Shown: in pieces, positions 12,015 to 21,877 of the stretch
Layout of the letters: every line of letters starts with the position of its first letter
Position numbering within the stretch: position 1 is the first letter of the stretch
Assembly (NCBI RefSeq): GCF_003573695.1
Contig: NC_039363.1
Location: 153,104,406 to 153,168,405, forward strand
DNA length: 64,000 bases
Direction: 5' to 3'
DNA from: Papaver somniferum
Taxonomy: Eukaryota; Streptophyta; Magnoliopsida; Ranunculales; Papaveraceae
Notes under the pieces: model-generated
Seen by the model: the letters and a program-made list of their open reading frames with translations, nothing else
The model's database searches: none
Told to the model about the DNA's origin: nothing
Made by a program: the position numbers and the translations under genes

Positions 12015-12866
12015 TGTAAGGACCCTCAAGCTCGTCAACGCTATTAGACCAGTCAAGATACGATTTAGCCGATGATGACTCGATTAGTTAATATAGATCT
12101 TAATTAATAGAAATTAATCTAACAACGATTTAGATACGAAACTAGTGGCATCGAATAGATCTCAAAAGTTCAGCAAAATGGACTGCTCAACGTGTCAATC
12201 GGATGCCGGACGAAGAAGGAATCATCAGATTTTTATGAAAGACGAATTGGTCATTTTGCTTTAAACCGCCTGGCTGTCCTTATCGTTTGGACGGGTTCCT
12301 TTAACAATTTCGGTCGGCCTTATCAAGACCAAGTCGAGAAGATTTTCTTCTTATCTTTTCTTTCTTCTTCTTCTTCTTCTTCTCTGTTTCTCCTCTTCTC
12401 CTTCCTGTTAATATCGATTTCTAAGTTTTGAGAGTGTTTTTGTCTGAACAATCCATCTGAAGCTTGGTAGCTTGACGAATTAAAGGAGAAGGTGATAGTT
12501 TGTTAAATACTACTAGAAAGTTATATGTTTTCACTGAGCACCCCTTTGGTACGATGTGCTCACTTGTTTCCACTTCAGTTTCAGTTTCCAAAAGAGATGG
12601 TGTACGTGAAGACATTCGTTTTCGTAGCTTGGAGTTGTTGATACAAAAATGTGTATCTATTATTATATGTATTATTTCTTTATTCTGAAAACAACACACT
12701 ATCATATTTGTACCATTCGAGATACTTTCATTATGAATATCAGAGTGTTGGGTTATTGTTGTCATAGTTTATGTAATTATGATTATTAAATTCGATAATT
12801 TAGATTTGATGCTTCAATTAGCTGTAATCCTATTAGCCAAGCAGGTGGTTAGGTTGGGGCGACACA
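12015..12866 (+). mobile_element. LTR copy 4 with a 2.4 kb internal deletion; 3' end of the array
   Basis: It starts TGTAAGGACC and ends GGCGACACA. It follows the LTR to about 12500, then jumps to the part that in copy 2 lies near 6787. The junction sits in AGTT-rich sequence present at both sides of the lost segment. Downstream DNA is LINE coding sequence, so this is the array's outer 3' boundary. The next five bases, GATAA, may be one half of a TSD whose partner lies outside the window. Confidence 0.85.
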
Positions 12867-15800
12867 GATAAGGCTTTCTATGATACAAAATGGTTAGAGC
12901 TGTATGAAGGTTGGTGTTATAAAGTTGGCGTTAGAGGAATTTCAGATCATGGTGCATTATTGGGTGGTGTTACAAATTTAGAAAAACCAAGAAATATTTC
13001 ATTCAAGTATCAATCAGTTTGGACTTCTCATCCTAACTTTCTACATGTAATTGCAGAGTCATGGGCAGAGGAATGTTATGGTAATCCTGCTTTTGTATTT
13101 CTCAATAAACTTAAAAGACTAAAACAAATTCTGAAAATATGGAATTGGGAGGTCTTTGGTTATTTGAGAATTAAAGTGAAGCAAGCTGAAAAGGAAGTTT
13201 TATCTTCAACTCTGTTGTCTGATGTAGATCCTGAAAATATTGAACTTTTGAATAAGTTGGTGACTGCAAGAGGTAAACAAGAATGGATTCCTAACAATAT
13301 AATGAACTGATGAGAGCTAAGTCAAGAGTTAAATGGGTGAAAGAAGGTGGTGCTAATACTGCTTTTTTCCATATATGTGTGAGAATAAGGAAAACTCAAA
13401 ATAACATTTTTGAATTGGAAAATGCAGATGGTACTTTAGTAACTAAGCAAAAACAAATTGCAGATATACTGGTTGCACATTATGAAAAGAAATTTGAAGC
13501 AAGAAGTGTGGAATTTGCAGAAAATATTTTTGAAGTTATTCCTAAGGTGTTGAATGAGGAAGATAATTGTTTCTGAGATGCTATTCCTTCTTCAGATGAA
13601 ATAAAAGAAGCAGTTTTTGCAACGGATGCTAATAGTGCTCCTGGTCCAGATGGATATCCAGGATGCTTTTACAGATATGCATGGGAAGTTATTAAGGATG
13701 AATTAGTAAAAGCAATCCAATACTGTTGGAGTTGCAGATTTATACCAAAAGGTTGGAACTCTAACTTCTTATTTTTACTTCCAAAAATTCAAGGTGCTAA
13801 AAAAGTTGATCACTTTAGACCAATTGGATTGGAAAATTTTAATTTCAAGATCATTACAAGAATTATAACTTCAAGAGTTAGTAGTGCTTAGGAGGATGAT
13901 TTCAATACAGCAAGGTGCATTCATAAAAAGAAGAAATATTCATGAGAAAATTGTTTTTGCTTCAGAATTGGTAAATGAATTGAATATCAAAAGAAGAGGT
14001 GGTAATGTAGGTCTTAAATTAGATATTACTCAAGCATACGACTCATTAAGTTGGGATTTTCTTTTTGAGGTACTGAGAAGATTTGGTTTTTCTGAAGTTG
14101 GCATTAATTGGTTAAGAACTATCTTTGAATCAGCCAAAATATCAGTACTCATTAATGGTGGTCCTAATGGTTTCTTTGGATTTGGAAGGGGACTGACACA
14201 AGGGGATCCATTGTCTCCAATAATTTTTATTCTAGGTGAAGAAGTCTTAAGTAGAAACATTTTTCATATGGTGTAGAATGGAAGCATAAAAGCAATGGTG
14301 AATAGAGGTAGATGTCGACCAACTCATTTGATGTTTTTAGATGATATATTTATCTTCTGTAATGGACGCAAAAGATCATTAGCTAATCTGATGAACTTAT
14401 TATTGAATTATCAACAATCTTCTGGTAAAGTAGTTAACAAGAGTAAAATCAAATTCTTTGTGGGAGGTGTGTCAGACATAAGAAGAAAACAGATTGCAAA
14501 ATCAGTGCAAATGGCTCTATCAGAGTTACCTGATAAATATTTGGGTGCAATTCTCAATCCTGTAAGGGTGAAAACATCACAAGTTTGGGGGATTGTGGAA
14601 ATGATGCAAAAAATGTTGGTTGGTTGGATGGGTAAGATCCTTTCCTTTTCAGCAAGACTAACAATTGTTAAATTTGTGTTAAGTAGTATGCATATATACA
14701 TTATGTCAGTCTACAAACGGCCATAAACTGTAATCATGGAGTGTGAATGGATAATTAAAAACTTCTTGTGGTCTGGTGACCCTGCAGTAAATAAATTGAT
14801 TACCGTAAAGTGGGATGCAATTAATACTCCTATCAATAAAGGTGGTCTTGGTCTAAGAAGGTTAGAAGCAATGAATAAATCACACCTGCTGAAGCTATTG
14901 TGGAAGATAGAAACAGAAGATGTGGAATGGACTACTTTCATGAGAGCAAAGTATAAAAACAAAAATGGGGAATAGAGTAAAACTTACAGACAATCATCTA
15001 TTTTTCCAGGGATAAAATGGGTAATGTCTGAGTTCAATTAAGGAAGTAGATGGTTGGTTGGTGATGGCAAGAACATTTCAGTGTGGAAAGATAAGTAGAT
15101 AAAGGAGTATGCATTAATCGAAAGATATCCTGAAAATGCTTATGTTATGCAAAATATTGATATGAAAGTGGAGCACTTAATTCAGGAAGGAAAATGTCAA
15201 ATCCCAGAATGCATGTTTCAATATTTTGAAGTTACAGAACTTCCAGCAATATGTGCAGGTCAAGATAATAGAATATGGATTGATGATCTTACTTGCAAAT
15301 TTACAATGGCTAACTCTGCTCAGTTGGTGAGGACAAAATACCCAGTGGTGCCTTGGGCTAATAAGGTATGGAATCCTTGCATCCATCCTTACACTTCTAC
15401 AAATTTATGGAAAATCTTGAGAGGAGCATGTGCAACTGAAGAATCAGTAAGAAAAAATGATTTCAAACTGTGTCTAAATGATATTTGTGTGGGAACAATC
15501 AGGACACAGTGGACCACATACTATGGCACTGTGATTTCAGTGAGAACATATAGCATTGGTTGGGTGGTGTTTTTAGATTCTTTAATCCTACAACATTTGA
15601 GGAGGTTCTCAGTTTTGCAAAAATGAAGAGTGCATCTATTTAGGAGATATGGTTCATTAGTACATTTAATGCAATGGTAGAACTCTGGCTAACTAGAAAC
15701 AAAGTTATCTATGAAGGAGAAAAACCTGATACTGCAAGATTTCAACAAAGAATTGTTAGTTTCACTAAAGAATATAGTGCCAGAATTAAAGGGAAGATGT

Positions 15801-16515
15801 GGGGGAATGTGTATGATCTTCAGGTGTTCTTATTCTTTGGAGTTACAAGTATTAAAAGTCAGAGTACTGAAGTCAAACAATGTTTCTTTAAACTACTTGC
15901 TAGGAATCAAGTACTTATTTGTTGTGATGGAGCTTCTAAAGGCAGTCCAAGAAAAGCAGGTTTTGGATTTCTGGTAAGATGTGCTAATGATGGTTGTGTT
16001 GGAGCTGCTTCAGGTGGTTTAGGAATAACAACTAATTATATAGATGAAGTGATGGCCTTGATTGTTGCAGGAGAATGGGCCGTGAGACAACATCTACTTG
16101 ATGTATGTTTCAGCCTAGATTCTAAAGCAGTTTTGGAAGCATTTCAAAGTGGCAGAATTCCTTGGGTGGTGGATAATAGATAGAAGAACATTGAACATAG
16201 AATCACTTCAATCAATTTTAGGCATTCTTGCAGAGAAATCAATGCAGTAGCAAAAAAGGGAGTACTGTTGGACAGAGGTGAAATACAATACTATGAAGCA
16301 AAACCAAACTTCCTTGGAGGTTTGGAGCATGAAGACGGTGTATTTTTGATTCTGCTGAAATGTATTATTCTAAAATTGAAGTGCACATTTAGTATTTTTA
16401 TTTTTGTTAAAGAACAACTGAGACTAAGCTCTGGCTGTTGATTTTTGTATTTGTAAGCTTTAGCTCATTTTCAATAATAAAATTTCATGATTTAGAAAAT
16501 AAAATAAAATTAAAC
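12867..16515 (+). pseudogene. L1-type LINE ORF2 remnant (endonuclease end, RT, zf-RVT, RNase H)
   Basis: The frame opens inside the endonuclease end (G-I-S-D-H-G-A-L-L) and the following K-P-R-N...W-T-S-H-P linker. RT motifs follow: A-P-G-P-D-G near 13635, F-R-P-I-G-L near 13817, Q-G-D-P-L-S-P near 14200 and the catalytic F-L-D-D at 14334-14345. A zf-RVT-like part lies near 15340-15560. An RNase H part with C-D-G-A-S and S-L-D-S lies at 15915-16290. Frame changes near 13310, 13878 and 15640 and stops near 13575, 14275, 14724, 15041, 15094 and 16182 make it non-functional. A 3' UTR with AATAAA-like sequence ends in A-rich DNA near 16495-16515. The 5' part was probably separated by insertion of the LTR array. 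Confidence 0.9.
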
Positions 16516-16984
16516 TCAATTGACTGGGACAAGTTTGAATTGAGAATTAGAGTTACCTTATATAGAAATTTTTCTCAAATTTTAAGAAAATAACTGTTGG
16601 GATCCAACGACGAAGAAGGTAGAGCCGTTGAGAATGATGGATGGTTAGGATCGGGTGTGAGTGGAGTGTGAACGAAAAAAAGTCAAACAAATAAAATTTA
16701 ACAAACTGATACTCAATTTCTTTGTAAAAATGTCACGGATACTGAGTATCCATTTCAATTGCTAAACGGATACTCAGTTTCTGTGAAGCAGAAAGTTACA
16801 CAGAAACTCACAACCCAAATCACCTTGTGATACATTTTTAAATATAACTAAGGGATATCGCTACACTTAAGCTACATGGAAGACCGTAGTGGTCGGATTT
16901 CGCTACAATTGAGGTATAGCGAACAGAACCCTCATCATAGTGTTTGGCCTAAGCCGTCTCCAACCTAACAAAAAGAATTGATCA
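16516..16984. other. Intergenic, nothing recognised
   Basis: Between the LINE tail and the TSD of the next retroposon. It contains a short palindromic GATACTGAGTATC (16739-16751), a related copy near 16776, and no credible ORF. It may be host spacer. Confidence 0.5.
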
Positions 16985-17031
16985 GGTACATTACATGTTT
17001 CTCTTTGAGACCTTAACAACTACATTATCAT

Positions 17032-17073
17032 CTTGCTAAGATTTGGTCCTTTTTTGGACCAGATCTGAGCAAG
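17032..17073 (+). repeat. Hairpin near the 5' end of the retroposon, copy A
   Basis: Arms 17032-17049 and 17056-17073 pair at 16 of 18 positions around a T6 loop. They match a perfect 17 bp hairpin in the related element at 25108-25145. It begins 33 bases after the TSD, so it would be near the 5' end of the RNA. Confidence 0.7.
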
Positions 17074-18771
17074 GATTATTATTTTTCTTTAGTTTTAGTA
17101 GATTTTCTAATAGAATAAGACGTTGGCTTTAGTTTCTGGTGTTTTTTGGCACATTTCTTCAACATTTCGGTGATTTTATCTTCGCTTTTTGGGCGATTTT
17201 TTTTTCGTTTTGAGAGTGATTATTTCTTCACTTGGATGGTGATTTGTTCAATCTTTGTTGGTTGTTTCATGGTTTGTTATTCTAGATTTGATAACATCGA
17301 CGATTCAACACGGCATCGCTTTGAGTTCATCTCAACAAAAGGGATTTAGGGCATCCGAGTTTTTCGTTCATATATACAAGATTAAGGGATAAGCACTCCT
17401 TTCTTTTTGGAGCATCTCTTGTTATAGAAGACAAACATTCAAAATGGTCGGAATTGATTCTGGATTATACCATCATTTCTCTACTTTTCATACAAAAATT
17501 GGATACCTTTGCGGTATTTTTCTCTTTCTCTTTGCCAATTGCATGTAATTGGTATCTTTATTTGTATTAGGATTTTAATTTTCTTGTATTTTGATGTTCT
17601 TTCTCTTGTAAACAATCTCTTTTTTTTTTGGCAAAAAATAAACTACATTTTATTGAGAATGTATCCTGTGTAATCGGTTACATGCCCAAATTGGCTATTA
17701 ACTTGAGAACCATACCTAATGTTAACATTGGTGGTATTCGGAAATTTAAAATTTCCAGACACTCGGCTTGTACTTTCTTCTTCAAATATTGAAATTTCTG
17801 AAAAATCCCCTTTTCGCGCCATACTTTGTGACATTTCTGGCTTGAGTAACTCTTCCTTCCCACATTATCAGATCTTGTTCATTCTTTCCGTCTTCATTGT
17901 AGACATTGAAGATATTTCCCTGATCCATAATCTTGGTACAACACTCGTTATCCATATCCCCAATTTCACTATCTCCATTTAGAATTTGGTCTTCACCCTG
18001 CGTAGAGAAACCATATGTAGAACTTGTAGTAGTCTGCAGATTCTGATCTAATCTGTCCAAAACTTCAAACCAGTTCTTCATGTTTCTCCCATCCATTTCT
18101 GATCATACCCAATCTCTACCAAAAAGGACCCTTAGCCAATACATATTACAAACCATAATATTGTCTTCCCTTTATTACATAACACAACCTTAAGAGATTT
18201 AAAAGAGTTATAAGCATTCTGAAATTCAGCATCTCTGTAATGATCTTCTAGATTCAAGTTTCCTTCCCCAAAAAAGGAGTCTCCAGAGGACCCCATTGCC
18301 TGCCATGTAACTGTGACTCTTTTAAAATTCATACTAGTCAGCCACTGCATCACCGTTATCATGGTCTTTCTTTTGTCTTCAATCACTCCTTGCGAAGCAA
18401 CACTTCACCTGACACCTTTGAACTTGCCTGCGAAATCAGGCACATACAAAATAAGAAAAACTTCTGAGCTCTGATTTGCAATAGCCATAGTGAAGTAAGC
18501 CTTATTACTGCCATCTTCTTTCTGTTTGGTATTAATTGTTTTCTTCTTTCCTTTGTTGTTGATGTCTACCTGAGCCGTGATGTGGCTCACAATCTGATTA
18601 GCTATAAACTTGTAACAAGGTTTAGTTTTCTCAAAAGCACTCTGGCACCTAGCTTTCTCCATAAACCAAATAGTAGTTGCGCAAATGTTTTCCCAGTTAA
18701 CATTATCATGACTGAAATTGTTTTTACTTTGGAACCAATTTTTGAACCAAGTTCGAAAATTATGACTTTTA

Positions 18772-20743
18772 GTTTTTACCAAGGTTTGAAAAACGGCCGT
18801 TTTTTCCGAAAAACGTCCGTTATAACGCTCACGTCCATATACCGTGCCCGTGAGGCTCACCAACACGCTTACCTAAATAACACCGATAAATATGAAAAAA
18901 TGGCGTTATTTAGACCCGTTATAACCGTTTTCACACCTGTGATTACCGTTTTTCTAAAATTAATATTTCAGTTTTTTTCTTCTAAATAACATTTTAACAC
19001 ACGTTTTTTACACCGTATTTTCCGTTTTCATACCGGTTAAACCCGTTTTTAAGGAAAAAAAATTTGAGTTGGAGAAATTCTTATACAATTTTTAATTTCA
19101 AACTTACAACTAAAATTTCATAAATAATCATTAAACACTTCAAATTTTATAAACTTACAATAAGTAACCTAGTGACAGTAGTGCTTGAAATTTTAAACTT
19201 AGACAAACCAACTTGTACCGGCATTTTTTTTCGACTTATTCAAGTATTTTCTGTTTTCTCGACGATTCTCAGTTGATTCCTCCTCCTCTTCCTCCGCCTC
19301 ATATTGGTTCGCGTAATGCATTTGGCTGTCGTAGTTAACAGTATCGTCATCTTCATAACCATAGTCTTCTTCCTCATTATCATTACGATTATCTACTTCA
19401 TTATTGATATTAATATTGGAATTATACTCTTCATTAATTCCTCGGGTATCTTCTTCTGGACGATCTTCAGTGTAATGAGAATTGTATATGGGATTTTCAT
19501 TTTCATGACCTTGTGTATTGTCTCCAAATGTTAGGTTACCAAAGTCATAAACAAAGTTACTCACTGGCAACCTTTGATATGAGATTTCAACTTCTGGATC
19601 ATGCCATTCGTATGGTGGAGGGAGAGGCTCTGGATTATTAGTTGTTTCCTCTTCCAATTCATTTAACCAATGTTCTTCCTGAGGTAAAACTGGTGTTTCA
19701 TCATCCCCTGCTATCCAATCAAGCATATTTTCATCTGTAAGCAGGCTATGAACATCGTGGACATCGATGTTATGTCGCTTTGTTTTACCTTGAACTCTTT
19801 GCTGCTCCAATCTTAAATTGTACTGAACATATACCAAATCGTTTATTCTTGACGAAACTAAACGGTTGCGTAGTTTGGTGTGAATTATTTCAAACACACT
19901 CCAATTCCTCTCGGATCCAGACGATGTGTTCGTCTGGCTATGTCTTTGATCATGAAACCAACTACTCTTTTTACTTTTTTTGTTTTTGTTTTATTTCTTT
20001 AACTTTTGAGTCTGAACTCTAAAGTACAGACCACATGTAGCATATACTGTACACCTCCAAATGCAAAAGAAAAAGATAAATCGACTCCCTGACTTCCCTC
20101 TCTCACTCTCTTTTTCTGTCTCTGACTCTCTTCCTGTTGCATTCCTTGTTGGTTAGTCTTGTATCAAGTAGCTAAGAGCCTAGGAGTATTATTTGACAAC
20201 AAAGTTTTGACTGCTTTTGAATCCGAATATGCATTATTGAAATATTGGGGAATGCATTGAACTATTCGAGTGACAACTTGAACATATCAAGTGGATAGTG
20301 ATAGTATGCGTGTATAAATATTGTCGGTAGACGATAACTACAATGCATTGTTATAAGTCATAGACTTAGGGTTGTGAATTTTACTAGATATCCATAAATT
20401 TGTATGTTAAAAACCCATAAACAAATAAATAAAAAATCAAATAAATAAATTAAACCAAAAAAAATGAAAAAACGTAGTAACAACGTTATTTAGACCCGTT
20501 GTAACCGTTTTCATAGCTGTAATTACCGTTACATAGGAAATTCAGATCACAAATTATTTATTTTTCTTATTTAACCGTTATCACACCCGTTATTTTAAAA
20601 AAAACGTCAAAAAAACGTGTTTTATTCCTATATAACGCGTTTTTGACCCAAAACGTGCTCACACCCGTCAAAACACGTTATAACGGTCACGCCTAGTACC
20701 TGTGACCTGGGCCGTGACCCATTTTTCGAACCTTGGTTTTTAC
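18772..20743 (-). mobile_element. hAT-family DNA transposon, internally deleted, with 8 bp TSD
   Basis: The element spans 18780-20735 (1,956 bp). Its ends are CAAGGTTTGAAAAACGG and, in reverse complement, CAAGGTTCGAAAAATGG. GTTTTTAC is duplicated at 18772-18779 and 20736-20743; an 8 bp TSD is the hAT hallmark. Subterminal regions are rich in CGTTATAACGG-like words. It carries only the C-terminal part of a transposase on the minus strand, so it would be non-autonomous. It interrupts the antisense LINE, so it is the youngest layer here. Confidence 0.9.
19199..19978 (-). pseudogene. hAT transposase C-terminal (dimerisation) fragment
   Basis: The minus-strand frame, open from about 19978 to a stop at 19199, shows S-Q-T-N-T-S-S-G-S-E-R-N-W-S-V-F followed by I-H-T-K-L-R-N-R-L and Y-N-L-R-L. 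This is the signature of the hAT C-terminal dimerisation region of plant transposases. About 150 acidic residues rich in E, D, N and Y follow as a disordered tail. The zinc finger, catalytic core and insertion domain are missing: upstream the frame runs into an A/K-rich stretch and a stop. The first internal Met is at 19897, but the family signature extends upstream of it, so that Met is not a natural start. It cannot encode an active transposase. Confidence 0.85.
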
Positions 20744-21024
20744 CCTACTTGTGTTGTAGGGCAGACACTTCAGACATTACTAACAAAATCACAATTCATA
20801 AACAGGTGATCAATGTTTTCTATTCAGTATTGCATAAATTACAGGTATTATCTATATTGGTTAGAATACTGCTAATTCTAGCACCCACAAGGAGTATGTC
20901 GTGTAGACATTTCCAAATAAACACTTTAATTCTGGATAAACAATCATGTATTCACTTTTTTGGATTGAATGAAATGTGATCTGATTGTTCGTCTCAAAAA
21001 AAAAAAAAAGGGTACATTACATGT

Positions 21025-21438
21025 CTCCACATGGAAAAGATACTTGATCTTCGTTATCTGGTTTAACTCGTAAATAAACAAACACAAAGCTTATGTATAT
21101 ATTTAGGTAAATAGAACTAAAACTAGTAGTACATGATAATAACCTCATCACATGCATTACAGAAATTTTTACAAGACACTCAAAACTCACACGTACCTAT
21201 TAAACACTCTCATCTGTGTTACAGTCACTGCCATACTGTTAAGTTAGCCCAAAAAAAGGAAAAAAAGAATTTGAAATTACAGCTCCTTATCTCAACAAAA
21301 GTAAGAGATCAAGGAGAACCCAAATGACAGATATGTATAGAGAGATGTAGAAGGGTAGAGATTAAAGAGACAAACAGGGTCCAGCAGTGGTCACCCTATA
21401 TATAATCTCTCTTTCATTGACACAGCCTGTTAAGAAAA
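21025..21438. other. Intergenic, nothing recognised
   Basis: Spacer between the retroposon and the small ORF. It holds short open frames and a TATA-like stretch near 21399, but nothing I can support as a gene. Confidence 0.5.
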
Positions 21439-21585
21439 TTAGGACTTTGCGCTTGAGTAGTGGTGGTGGTCATCACATGGAATATTGAAAGCTCTAACAC
21501 ATCTTTCTGTCTGACATTCAACACATGACCTGCCTTGTCTCTTTGCACATGCTTTGTATTCCTCCATGTCTCCACCAAAACACAT
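21439..21585 (-). CDS. Candidate 48-residue Cys-rich small protein
   Basis: A minus-strand frame opens with ATG at 21585 (next Met, M7, at 21567) and stops with TAA at 21439-21441. The product is 48 residues with Cys at 2, 13, 21, 24, 29 and 37, including a C-x2-C-x4-C cluster (residues 21-29), a basic segment (K-R-Q-G-R) and a C-D-D-H-H-H-Y near the end. There is no signal peptide or membrane segment. A TATA-like CTATAAAAAG on the minus strand lies about 270 bases upstream, near 21853. The frame is too short to be certain: it may be a real small zinc- or metal-binding protein, or chance in the 3' flank of the glycosylase gene. I do not recognise a family. Confidence 0.4.
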   Translation of the reverse strand: MCFGGDMEEYKACAKRQGRSCVECQTERCVRAFNIPCDDHHHYSSAKS

Positions 21586-21877
21586 GCATCAGTATCCGCT
21601 GTTATCTTTTGGAATCCCCTTTTTCCATTCTTATCTAGCTATCCATCTCAAACCCTTTCATCACTGTCTTTCAAAAAATTTCACAGCAAATCTATTTTTT
21701 GTTCCTCTTTTTCTTTAGTTCATCAAAATATTCACAAATTTAATAAAAAAAAAAAGTAGTTAGAAAACAACTAGTGTTCATTAGCATGTATTAACGATTT
21801 CTTGGAGTAGTACTTCTCCTCTCTTTCTTATATCTGTGATCCATCATCCTTTTTATAGTTACTGCCAAGTGTTGCTG

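Larger units (their letters stand above)
17621..20995 (-). pseudogene. Antisense LINE ORF2 fragment (zf-RVT to poly(A)), split by a hAT element
   Basis: Read on the minus strand from 20995, the first recognisable part is a zf-RVT domain. It has F-I-W-K-C-L-H-D-I-L at about 20910, C-N-L-C near 20845 and, after a frame change, I-D-H-L-F-M-N-C-D-F near 20800. Coding similarity resumes beyond the hAT at 18771 with F-R-T-W-F and continues through a degenerate RNase H-like part (open stretches 18405-18771, 18132-18386, 17782-18096). It ends with AATAAA near 17655 and a minus-strand A run at 17621-17631. The fragment is 5'-truncated and broken by stops and frameshifts. The zf-RVT call is firm; the RNase H call is weaker. 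Confidence 0.7.
16985..21024 (+). mobile_element. Composite retroposon with 14 bp TSD and poly(A) tail
   Basis: GGTACATTACATGT occurs at 16985-16998 and 21011-21024. The right copy directly follows A14 plus one G (20996-21010), the classic arrangement of target-primed reverse transcription with a plus-strand RNA. Inside are a plus-strand segment with a 5' hairpin (16999-17620, related to 24509-25200), then LINE sequence running antisense (17621-20995), interrupted by a hAT element. Without the hAT and its TSD the retroposon is about 2.05 kb. How an antisense LINE came to lie between a plus-strand 5' end and a plus-strand tail is unresolved. Confidence 0.7.

Noticed and set aside
12421..12765. 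114-residue minus-strand frame in LTR copy 4
   Set aside because: It spans the deletion junction of the LTR and lacks counterparts in the complete copies.
14030..14260. Minus-strand frames opposite the LINE RT (also 14411-14701, 14711-14962)
   Set aside because: Shadows of the RT coding strand, which carries all the conserved motifs.
21350..21560. Possible microRNA precursor downstream of the glycosylase gene
   Set aside because: I found no good stem and no match to plant miRNA families I know; the small Cys-rich frame is the better explanation.
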